From the NCBI RefSeq assembly GCF_009363275.1, contig NZ_CP045324.1, positions 2,604,001 to 2,668,000 of the forward strand: a stretch of DNA of 64,000 nucleotides, in the 5' to 3' direction. Each line of letters begins with the position of its first letter. Positions within the stretch are counted from its first letter, which is position 1. Position numbers and translations under genes: made by a program. This DNA comes from Marinobacter sp. THAF197a. Lineage in GTDB: Bacteria > Pseudomonadota > Gammaproteobacteria > Pseudomonadales > Oleiphilaceae. The notes under the pieces are model-generated. The model saw nothing but the letters and a program-made list of their open reading frames with translations, was not told the origin of the DNA and made no database searches. Positions 7,853-13,738 of the stretch are shown in pieces.

Positions 7853-7879
7853 TGGTTAATCCTTTGGGACGACTTTATT
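7853..7879 (-). promoter_or_regulatory. Putative phage RNA polymerase promoter before the replication genes
   Basis: Minus strand AATAAAGTCGTCCCAAA then GGATTAACC, predicted start 7862. It lies in the gap between the ribonucleotide reductase stop and the small gene before SSB. The upstream half is AATAAAG, shared only with the copy at 498. The start-site region GGATTAACC is shared with four other copies. Confidence 0.75.
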
Positions 7880-7931
7880 GCCGTACCAGTGATATGCCGG
7901 AACCACCACCCAGAGGTTTATGGGCGGTAGA

Positions 7932-9893
7932 CTATCGGACAGGACATGCGCCACCAGCGCACTCTGCGTCGAGCAGCTCGTCAAACGAGTTGGCTTCGGA
8001 GTCGAGGACGATGGGTTGGAGCTGGGAGGTATAGGCTTCATAGACCTCCTTGGTGACCACTTCCTGGGGTAGGTAGAGGTATCCCAGGTCAGCGGCGGTC
8101 TTTGTCGGGTCTGTCCGGTACAGGAAGGAGACGCCCACGTACACGTCCCAGTTGTCCAGCAACCACTTGATGATGGCCGGGACTTCACTCGGGTCGTAAC
8201 TGATCGTCACGCTGGTGTTCTGTTGCGTCCAGTTCTGTTGCAGGAGCTTGTAACGCTCCAGCTGGCTCACAGCAGACTCCACGTTCACTTCCATACCGTC
8301 CACGTTGTCGAACGGCACGTCATCCCAGGACACGGGAAGTGTCGCCAGGACTGCTGACGGGTCGGTCGGGTGGTCAAAGACGCGATAGTTCGCAGCTTTG
8401 AGGATTTCAACCAACGGGTCATGCTTCGAGAATGCCACGTTGTTGAAGATGTAGCGCCCAAGCGGTTTGTGGACACCTTCGGTGGTATCCATAACCTTGC
8501 TCAGGGTGCCCGAGGGCTTAACACAGGTGACGTTCTTCGGGCGTGGAGTTCCCAGTTCGTCAGCCATGGAGTAGGCAGCAGAGGTCGCCACACGCTGCAT
8601 ATCGGTGTATTCCCAAGCGCCCAAGTCAGGACGGCGGGCAATGCCGGTGAGACCGACACCACAGAGACGCAGGTGATAGTTGTTCAGGTGCCAGGACTCC
8701 TGCAGGATACCATCTCTCAGGTCAACACAGGTCTGCCGGTAGTTGGCCCGAGCTGCAATGTAGAGCGCACGGAGCAGGCCTGCGGGGTCATTCTTGAACT
8801 TCGCAACGTCGACCTCGGTCAAGTTACAGAAGCTCTTGTTGCCCAGTAGGATTTCCACACACGGGTTGCAGCCCCAGAACCATGGGGCACGGCGCCGAGC
8901 TGCCTCAGCATTGATGAACCCAGGCTCAGACCCTCCGGCCTCCAACATGAGCCCGAAGATGTGTTCCAGTTCTTTCTTGGAGGGCTTCTTCTTGAACAGC
9001 AGGGAGTTGTTGGATTGAGTCCGGTGAGCGTTGTCGTACAGCCAGAAGTCTTTCTTGGCGACGGCAAACTCTTCCCATTCCTCTTCGTCCACCGGGAAGA
9101 TTGCAATCTCGGCACTGCGACGTGAACTCAATACGGTGCCCAGGTGGTTCTCAAGGTCGAGGATGTCCATCCGGTTCAGAAGACAGCCAGCCTTACGGTT
9201 CAGAATCTGTGCGATCTTCTCGTAGGCATGGGCAATCTGTTCGTCACCGGAGGAAATCCAGCCGTAACCAGCGAGACGTTCACCGGCAGGCCTGATTTGG
9301 GAGAAGTCAAGCACCAGCTTGTGCGCCGGGTACTTACCAGCAAGTAGCTTGCCGATAGACTTTGCCCAAGCCTTCGCGCTGTCTCCGACGGTGATTGTCC
9401 ATACGCCATCCTTGAAGGTCTCAGTATTGTGTTCATTTCCACCTTTACCAGTTCGGGTTGACCGGATGACTTCGATTTCGGGAATGCGCTGCATGAACCC
9501 AGTCAGGGTTCCAATCACGGGGCTGAAGCCTACGCCACAGCCTTGCAGTAGAAGCCAGAGGCTATCCACTACGTCGTACACCGTCTCAATACGGAGGAAC
9601 GAGCAGTTGAACTGAGAGGCTTCACGGGTCTTGGCGACATCAGTACCACCCAACCAAAGGGTACGTCCTGACATCGAGACCTTTCGATCAAGCATCAGCT
9701 CACGGAGTTCGTTCAGCTCCATGCGTTGGGCATGACTCAGCTCATGGCCTTGGGCACGTTCCCACAGCCATCGCTGGTGTCCAATGACACGGTTAACGGT
9801 TTCCGCCCAGGTCTCGAAGACAGTGCCTTCAAGGTTCAACGGGCGGTTGTAGGTTCTTCGGGTTACGATCTGGGAGCGAACACTCTGGGTCAT
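7932..9893 (-). CDS. nrdJ: Adenosylcobalamin-dependent (class II) ribonucleotide reductase
   Basis: 653 residues, the size of the monomeric class II triphosphate-reductase type. Seen: FNCSFLRI with one active-site disulfide cysteine; NPCVEILLGNKSFCNLTEV with the radical cysteine, the catalytic glutamate and the second disulfide cysteine; VKPSGTLSKVMDTTEGVH of the substrate loop; and a C-terminal CAGGACPVR cysteine pair for re-reduction by a thioredoxin. It converts ribonucleotides to deoxyribonucleotides with B12 coenzyme, without oxygen. The thioredoxin-like gene ends inside its start codon region, so the two are coupled. No partner subunit gene is seen, consistent with a monomeric enzyme. 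Confidence 0.92.
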   Translation of the reverse strand: MTQSVRSQIVTRRTYNRPLNLEGTVFETWAETVNRVIGHQRWLWERAQGHELSHAQRMELNELRELMLDRKVSMSGRTLWLGGTDVAKTREASQFNCSFLRIETVYDVVDSLWLLLQGCGVGFSPVIGTLTGFMQRIPEIEVIRSTRTGKGGNEHNTETFKDGVWTITVGDSAKAWAKSIGKLLAGKYPAHKLVLDFSQIRPAGERLAGYGWISSGDEQIAHAYEKIAQILNRKAGCLLNRMDILDLENHLGTVLSSRRSAEIAIFPVDEEEWEEFAVAKKDFWLYDNAHRTQSNNSLLFKKKPSKKELEHIFGLMLEAGGSEPGFINAEAARRRAPWFWGCNPCVEILLGNKSFCNLTEVDVAKFKNDPAGLLRALYIAARANYRQTCVDLRDGILQESWHLNNYHLRLCGVGLTGIARRPDLGAWEYTDMQRVATSAAYSMADELGTPRPKNVTCVKPSGTLSKVMDTTEGVHKPLGRYIFNNVAFSKHDPLVEILKAANYRVFDHPTDPSAVLATLPVSWDDVPFDNVDGMEVNVESAVSQLERYKLLQQNWTQQNTSVTISYDPSEVPAIIKWLLDNWDVYVGVSFLYRTDPTKTAADLGYLYLPQEVVTKEVYEAYTSQLQPIVLDSEANSFDELLDAECAGGACPVR

Positions 9894-10111
9894 GCTTCCA
9901 GCTCCTTGCGGTGCCGGAGGTGTGACAGGATGAACTGCATCCCGGTGATGTACTGACCATCAGGTAGGCCCAAGGTTGGGACTGATCGTACCTCTTTTGG
10001 GAACTGTTCGACGTCATCGACCAGCTCCAGGTTACCCATTAGGTCTTCAGCGTGGAGTGCCAGCTTCAGGGCCTTGCAGGGGCTACAGGTTTGGGTTGTA
10101 AACAGCTTCAA
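9890..10111 (-). CDS. Thioredoxin/glutaredoxin-like protein
   Basis: 73 residues starting MKLFTTQTCSPCKALKLAL, with a C-S-P-C redox pair at residues 9-12 and a cis-proline segment RSVPTLGLPDGQ. This is a minimal thioredoxin fold like phage NrdH or glutaredoxin proteins. The gene overlaps the MazG-like gene upstream and the class II reductase downstream by four bases each. Its likely job is to re-reduce the reductase C-terminal cysteines. Whether it also serves the phage DNA polymerase as a processivity partner is unknown. Confidence 0.8.
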   Translation of the reverse strand: MKLFTTQTCSPCKALKLALHAEDLMGNLELVDDVEQFPKEVRSVPTLGLPDGQYITGMQFILSHLRHRKELEA

Positions 10112-10425
10112 CGGTCGTCACCATTTCCTTGTAAGGTATTGTTTTTCTTGCGCTCCATGAGCTTCTTCAGGTTGAAGTAGGCGGCATCGCCCATGGCCAG
10201 ACCCATGACCTCACAGAGCTGGGCGATGTACCAGAGGACGTCACCGAGTTCTTTCTCCAGGTCTTCACGGGGCAACTCGTCGTAATCACCACGGAGGAAT
10301 TTCTTGACCTTGCCGGCCACTTCGCCTGCCTCTGAGACAAGACCAAGGGTCAGGTACTCCAGGGCTTTGTCCTTCGGGTAAATCGCGGTTGCTGAGGTTT
10401 TTTCTTGGTAGTCGTTCATGTACAT
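10108..10425 (-). CDS. MazG-like nucleotide pyrophosphohydrolase
   Basis: 105 residues. LGLVSEAGEVAGKVKKFLRG followed by LEKELGDVLWYIAQLCEVMG gives the E-x-x-E...E-x-x-D metal-binding pattern of MazG-type four-helix hydrolases. Such enzymes cleave NTP or dNTP to NMP and pyrophosphate; marine phages often carry them beside nucleotide synthesis genes. GGGAGG sits upstream of the ATG at 10425; a second ATG lies two codons later. Cotranscribed with thyX, the thioredoxin-like gene and the reductase. Confidence 0.85.
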   Translation of the reverse strand: MYMNDYQEKTSATAIYPKDKALEYLTLGLVSEAGEVAGKVKKFLRGDYDELPREDLEKELGDVLWYIAQLCEVMGLAMGDAAYFNLKKLMERKKNNTLQGNGDDR

Positions 10426-10428
10426 AGG

Positions 10429-10641
10429 TCAGGCACCTCCCTTCACAATCAATTCGATGGATTCATCAAAGAAGTCACAAACGTCAGAGACAAACTCTCC
10501 GAGGTTCAACTCACCGGCTGAGTACCGAGCGATGAACTCGGCACCAATGGCTATCGGTGATAAAACGATGAAGGTGACACCCAAGGTGCGGGCTACCACA
10601 TGCTTGAGGGTCAACTTGAATAGCAACTCAGGCTTCGTCAT
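10429..10641 (-). CDS. Small phage membrane protein, 70 residues
   Basis: Start at the ATG at 10641, with AAGGAGGT eight bases upstream; a longer in-frame extension from 10794 is rejected because it has low-complexity sequence and no SD. One clear membrane segment, TLGVTFIVLSPIAIGAEFIA, is followed by an acidic C-terminal domain with CDFFDESIELIVKGGA. No family recognised. It overlaps the previous gene by 14 bases. Confidence 0.6.
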   Translation of the reverse strand: MTKPELLFKLTLKHVVARTLGVTFIVLSPIAIGAEFIARYSAGELNLGEFVSDVCDFFDESIELIVKGGA

Positions 10642-10885
10642 TGAGTTCGACCTCCTTCTTGACGATGGCGTGGGCAATCTGCCGCTGTTCGCCGTAGATG
10701 ATTGCTGAGAGGACACCTGGGCGGTAATCCAGTACGCCGGCCCATAGTGTGTAGTCCCGGAGGTATGTGATTCCGTTGTAGCTGACCGCAACACGTATGG
10801 TGCTGTAGCGGTCTTGTGGTGTGAGCTTGGTCACCGCCCAGGAGCCATACTTCTTCACCCATGCCAGGGCTTCTTCAAAGGTCAT
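10628..10885 (-). CDS. Hypothetical phage protein, 85 residues
   Basis: MTFEEALAWVKKYGSWAV onwards, with aromatic-rich beta-like segments (ITYLRDYTLWAGVLDYRP) and a C-terminal helix. The ATG overlaps the thyX stop (A-TGA), and the thyX 3' end supplies AAGGAGA as the ribosome site. No family recognised. It sits in the nucleotide-supply part of the operon, but this gives no firm function. Confidence 0.55.
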   Translation of the reverse strand: MTFEEALAWVKKYGSWAVTKLTPQDRYSTIRVAVSYNGITYLRDYTLWAGVLDYRPGVLSAIIYGEQRQIAHAIVKKEVELNDEA

Positions 10886-11868
10886 GCTTTCTCCTTGGCT
10901 TTCGCCCAGATAGACGCGAGGTCAGGACTATTGGTTAAAATCTCATCGACAGCCTGGGCGTAGAGCCGGACTTCCTTCTGAGCGTGTGGGTCAAGACGGA
11001 GCTTACAGATACGGGCGTAGTCAGCCAGAGAGCCTGTCTCCCAGAACTCTGTGAGCATGGCCTGAGGCAGAACCATACGAGCCTGCTCTGGGCAAACACC
11101 ATCAGCCATAAACTCTGCGTAAATATCCTTGGCGTTCTCTGTCATGAAGCCCATGTTGATGTTGGAGCCCACACTTACCTTGCGAGTCACCACACCAGAT
11201 GAACCCTGCTTGGCACCGTTGGTCGGGGCACCACGCCATTCCTCAATCTCGAAGAACTCAGGCTCATCGCTGACGTAGCGTCTGGACACCTCGTTACGGG
11301 TCAGGCCTACCTGATGCTTGAACCACTGGCGGGCAATGGCTATCGGCATCTTCAGGCGGAAGGTCACGAAGTTGAACCGTGGGTCATCGTCCAGCTCTTC
11401 ATCGCAGTAGTTGACCAGGACACTGTTTGACGGCACATCCTCGGCTTCTGGAAGAAGAAACATAGTGGAGTACTCAGCAGCACGGAGAAGACCGTTGATG
11501 ATGGCCTGACGGTCGTCTCGGTGCAGTACTGGACACTCCAGGAGCTTCGCCCAACCGTAAAGACTCATGTTCAGGTTCAGTCCGCCACCTTGGTTCAGGT
11601 GCCATTGAGCACCGGCAACACCCAGAGGCCCAAGTTCATTGAAGAGTTGGGCTGCCAGGATGAACCCGTAGTCCAATCGGAGACCAATGCGGACATGACT
11701 GAACGGTGTCCAGTGGTCGTGGTCAGCGAGGTACTTGATGAGTTTGATGTCGCGGCCATCCAGCTCAGAGCTGGTCTTGGCGAAGGAGACCCGTGCTGCG
11801 TTAACTACAGTCAGGTCGTCGTTGTCGTGCTCAACGCGCTGCACGAAGCCATTGGATACTTCAATCAT
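10882..11868 (-). CDS. thyX: Flavin-dependent thymidylate synthase ThyX
   Basis: 328 residues. The signature region is RQWFKHQVGLTRNEVSRRYV at about 179-198, matching the ThyX motif family R-x-W/H-x-x-H...S/T-x-NE-x-S-R. An N-terminal WTPFSHVRIGLRLDYGFILA segment is the expected FAD-site helix. It makes dTMP from dUMP with FAD and NADPH. There are extra residues relative to compact bacterial ThyX (about 220-250), including a GGGLNLNMSLYGWAKLL insert. GAGGAG lies upstream of the ATG. A copy of the 17-bp repeat found after the polymerase gene falls within its 3' end. Confidence 0.88.
   Translation of the reverse strand: MIEVSNGFVQRVEHDNDDLTVVNAARVSFAKTSSELDGRDIKLIKYLADHDHWTPFSHVRIGLRLDYGFILAAQLFNELGPLGVAGAQWHLNQGGGLNLNMSLYGWAKLLECPVLHRDDRQAIINGLLRAAEYSTMFLLPEAEDVPSNSVLVNYCDEELDDDPRFNFVTFRLKMPIAIARQWFKHQVGLTRNEVSRRYVSDEPEFFEIEEWRGAPTNGAKQGSSGVVTRKVSVGSNINMGFMTENAKDIYAEFMADGVCPEQARMVLPQAMLTEFWETGSLADYARICKLRLDPHAQKEVRLYAQAVDEILTNSPDLASIWAKAKEKA
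10916..10932. repeat. Copy of the GCGAGGTCAGGACTATT repeat (inside thyX)
   Basis: Identical over 17 bases to 13722-13738, and over 14 bases (CGAGGTCAGGACTA) to 16754-16767. This copy is in coding sequence, so it may be chance or coding constraint, but 17 identical bases in the same phage are noteworthy. Confidence 0.6.
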
Positions 11869-11880
11869 GGTCGCTTCTCC

Positions 11881-12444
11881 TCAGATTACGTGTACTTCAG
11901 GAATACCAACGGGCTTGTGCTCCGGGTACTTCTCCTGCAGTCGAGCCAGACGTCCGGCAATGCGGCTCTCGGTTTCACCGTGGCGCATATAGGTCAAGGT
12001 CTTGTTCTCGAAGTCATTCTTAAAGGCTTCGGTGGCGTAGATGTTGCCGTCGTTGCTTCCAACTTGGCACAGACCAAAGTCGAAGTCTTCCATCAGCTCA
12101 TCCAGGCCCATGTTTCGGGACAGGAAGATGACCTGTACTGGAACCGGGGTGTCAAACTCAACGATGTAAGCGATGTTGCGCTCATTGCCGAGGGTTGAAC
12201 CGGTGGACATCTCCATCTTGGGCTCACCGAACAGCTCAACCAGGGCCTTCATGGCGGCGTCTTGTCTTACTTCTTCGACGTAGACCCAGAGGTCAATGTC
12301 CTTGGGAGGAAGCTTGTGAATCAGGTCACGCAGGACACCGCCTGCAATGAACACGGGACCATTAATGGCTTCTTCGACGGCTGCGGCCAGGATTGCCAGA
12401 GGCTGGGGAACTGCTGCACCTTCAAGACAGAATATTTTGGTCAT
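11881..12444 (-). CDS. Phage nucleotidyltransferase (Pol-beta/PolyA-polymerase-head type)
   Basis: 187 residues. FIAGGVLRDLIHKLPPKDID followed by LWV matches the class II CCA-adding/poly(A)-polymerase head motif G-G-x-x-R-D...D-I-D, giving the two catalytic carboxylates. The RNA-binding domains of true CCA enzymes are absent, so the substrate is unknown; such truncated transferases are common in T7-like phages. The start at 12444 is chosen because GAGGAG is correctly spaced there, whereas the ATG two codons earlier lies too close to it. Confidence 0.75.
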   Translation of the reverse strand: MTKIFCLEGAAVPQPLAILAAAVEEAINGPVFIAGGVLRDLIHKLPPKDIDLWVYVEEVRQDAAMKALVELFGEPKMEMSTGSTLGNERNIAYIVEFDTPVPVQVIFLSRNMGLDELMEDFDFGLCQVGSNDGNIYATEAFKNDFENKTLTYMRHGETESRIAGRLARLQEKYPEHKPVGIPEVHVI

Positions 12445-12454
12445 GCTCATCTCC

Positions 12455-12649
12455 TCAGTGTTTGACTTTCAGACGGCCTTGACCGTCGTATTTGGAACGG
12501 GACTCTTGCGGGTGACGTCCGGGCTTGGTCTTCCAGCCAAAGGCAGTAGGCTCGAACACTTCGCAGTACTTCTCGAAGCGGGCCATGGCACGAATGAACA
12601 TCGGGTCTTGCATTACTGGGTCAGCGAACAGGTTCAGGGTTTGATTCAT
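12455..12649 (-). CDS. Small phage protein, 64 residues
   Basis: Starts at the ATG at 12649 (MNQTLNLFADPVMQDPMFI), with GAGGAGG placed eight bases upstream; a GTG three codons earlier overlaps the SD. The C-terminal half is basic (WKTKPGRHPQESRSKYDGQG). It lies downstream of a phage-type promoter and of a terminator-like hairpin. No family recognised. The SD is within a CACCT-GAGG-AGGTG palindrome. Confidence 0.55.
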   Translation of the reverse strand: MNQTLNLFADPVMQDPMFIRAMARFEKYCEVFEPTAFGWKTKPGRHPQESRSKYDGQGRLKVKH

Positions 12650-12678
12650 GGGGCGCACCTCCTCAGGTGTCAGAAAGT

Positions 12679-12708
12679 AAAAAGCCCCGAGACGTGAATC
12701 TCAGGGCT
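12679..12708 (-). terminator. Rho-independent terminator inside a promoter-leader
   Basis: On the minus strand a 10-bp stem (AGCCCTGAGA with TCTCGGGGCT, one G-T pair) encloses a six-base loop and is followed by TTTTT. It lies only 18 bases after the predicted start at 12726 and before the small gene at 12649, so it would act on transcripts from upstream promoters and perhaps also on its own. Confidence 0.8.
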
Positions 12709-12720
12709 GTTTCGATTGGT

Positions 12721-12743
12721 TAATCCTTTGGGACGACAAAAAG
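12721..12743 (-). promoter_or_regulatory. Putative phage RNA polymerase promoter
   Basis: Minus strand CTTTTTGTCGTCCCAAA then GGATTAACC; predicted start 12726. It lies in the gap after the 94-residue gene and precedes the terminator-like hairpin and the 64-residue gene. Confidence 0.78.
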
Positions 12744-12744
12744 G

Positions 12745-13029
12745 TCAGAACGGGTCTCGACGCTTGACCGGCATATCCTTGAAGCTTGTCTTGAAGACAC
12801 CACAGGTCACGGCTTCGGTTGCTTCCAGGATGAAGAACACGGTGCCTGGGTTCTCTTTAGCCAGACGCATGGCTTCGGCTTCGGCTGTGTCGCGGGAGTA
12901 ATGAACGGCTTTGGGGGCGTGTTGTAATTTGTCTCTGTAGCCTGGAAGGCCACGGGTAACTTCACTGTTGACCACCATCCAGATTGGACGGACGGGTTTC
13001 TGGTCGCTGAACTTCATGTTTGGGTACAT
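12745..13029 (-). CDS. Small phage protein, 94 residues
   Basis: Start at the ATG at 13029 (MYPNMKFSDQKPVRPIWMVV), preceded by CGAGGAGGTGACC; a GTG two codons upstream overlaps the SD. The segment SRDTAEAEAMRLAKENPGTV then FFILEATEAV looks like a small alpha/beta domain as seen in phage proteins that add metadata-like folds, but I recognise no family. It has its own phage-type promoter (start 13063) and a short leader whose SD is in a hairpin loop. Confidence 0.6.
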   Translation of the reverse strand: MYPNMKFSDQKPVRPIWMVVNSEVTRGLPGYRDKLQHAPKAVHYSRDTAEAEAMRLAKENPGTVFFILEATEAVTCGVFKTSFKDMPVKRRDPF

Positions 13030-13057
13030 GGTCACCTCCTCGGTGATAGTTGGTGGT

Positions 13058-13080
13058 TAATCCTTTGGGCCGACAAAAAG
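13058..13080 (-). promoter_or_regulatory. Putative phage RNA polymerase promoter
   Basis: Minus strand CTTTTTGTCGGCCCAAA then GGATTAACC; predicted start 13063. The leader after it is the same as that following the 13363 copy for more than 20 bases, suggesting cassette duplication. Confidence 0.8.
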
Positions 13081-13086
13081 CCAAAC

Positions 13087-13329
13087 TCAGTGTTGGTGCG
13101 GGTCTGCGGGCCGGTTGTCTCTCGTGATCGTCACGCCCTTATAGGTGAAGGACAGGATGTTGGGGTCTTTCTGCTTCAAGCCGTTGAACCGTCGTCTAGC
13201 CAGGATGGCAAGCTCTTCCAGCTCGAAGTCCTGAGCCAGAATCTTTGTGACCCTGTGGCCCTGGTTCTTGGCGTCATTCATGACGATGCGTATTTCCTTC
13301 AAGATGTCGCGTTCAGAGATGAAGTGCAT
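13087..13329 (-). CDS. Small phage protein, 80 residues
   Basis: MHFISERDILKEIRIVM onwards, basic, ending RPADPHQH. CTGGAG lies upstream of the ATG. It resembles the neighbouring 76-residue protein weakly: both begin with an I/Y-x-E/Q-RDI-x-x-E helix, then a second helix, then a C-terminal F-x-GV strand. The two may be diverged duplicates. Own phage-type promoter with predicted start at 13363. Function unknown. Confidence 0.6.
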   Translation of the reverse strand: MHFISERDILKEIRIVMNDAKNQGHRVTKILAQDFELEELAILARRRFNGLKQKDPNILSFTYKGVTITRDNRPADPHQH

Positions 13330-13357
13330 GTTGGTTCTCCAGGTGATAGTTGGTGGT

Positions 13358-13380
13358 TAATCCTTTGGGTCGACAAAAAG
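13358..13380 (-). promoter_or_regulatory. Putative phage RNA polymerase promoter
   Basis: Minus strand CTTTTTGTCGACCCAAA then GGATTAACC; predicted start 13363, 34 bases before the ATG at 13329. Confidence 0.8.
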
Positions 13381-13419
13381 CTCGGGGTACATGGTGCGCA
13401 TTTCCCTAAGGCTTGTGGC

Positions 13420-13650
13420 TTACTTCTTGATCACCCTTAAACGGACGCCCATGAACTCACCCTCGACTTTCTTCATCGCGTATGAGGACGGGTGCATGTG
13501 GCTCTGAGCCAGACCTTCTAATTGGGCTCTGAGCATGTCCCACTCTTCCTCTGTGAGTCGTATCTCTTGGATGGTGTCGTTATTGGCCCGTGCGTAATGG
13601 ATGGTTTGTTGAAGCTCATGCGCTATGTCGCGCTGGTAGATGACTTCCAT
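13420..13650 (-). CDS. Small phage protein, 76 residues
   Basis: MEVIYQRDIAHELQQTIHYA onwards, two helices with RLTEEEWDMLRAQLEGL, then MGVRLRVIKK at the end. AGAGGAG precedes the ATG. It has its own phage-type promoter (start 13675) immediately after the RNA polymerase terminator, so it is the first gene made by the phage enzyme beyond its own gene. Weak resemblance to the next small protein. Function unknown; host-takeover proteins often occupy this position, which is inference only. Confidence 0.6.
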   Translation of the reverse strand: MEVIYQRDIAHELQQTIHYARANNDTIQEIRLTEEEWDMLRAQLEGLAQSHMHPSSYAMKKVEGEFMGVRLRVIKK

Positions 13651-13669
13651 GGTTCTCTCCTCTGGTGGT

Positions 13670-13692
13670 TAATCCTTTGGGCCGACAAAAAG
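13670..13692 (-). promoter_or_regulatory. Putative phage RNA polymerase promoter
   Basis: Minus strand CTTTTTGTCGGCCCAAA then GGATTAACC; predicted start 13675. Its T-run doubles as the end of the U-tract of the terminator that follows the RNA polymerase gene. Confidence 0.8.
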
Positions 13693-13716
13693 AAAAGGCC
13701 CCCGGTTGGGAGCCTT
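13687..13716 (-). terminator. Terminator after the phage RNA polymerase gene
   Basis: Minus strand AAAGGC-T-CCC, loop, GGG-G-GCCTTT followed by TCTTTTT. The stem has six plus three pairs around one mismatch. It lies about 20 bases past the stop at 13738 and abuts the promoter at 13675. Confidence 0.75.
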
Positions 13717-13721
13717 TGGTT

Positions 13722-13738
13722 GCGAGGTCAGGACTATT
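13722..13738. repeat. Copy of the GCGAGGTCAGGACTATT repeat after the RNA polymerase stop
   Basis: Begins at the stop codon of the polymerase gene and lies between it and the terminator. Identical over 17 bases to the copy at 10916 and over 14 to the promoter-spacer copy at 16754. Confidence 0.65.

Noticed and set aside
10642..10794. N-terminal extension of the 70-residue membrane protein
   Set aside because: Ser/Thr-rich shadow of the upstream gene, no ribosome site; AAGGAGGT supports the start at 10641.
13722..13738. Additional host promoters at the other two repeat copies
   Set aside because: The bases flanking the repeat at 13722 and 10916 do not form -35 and -10 boxes as they do at 16747-16774.
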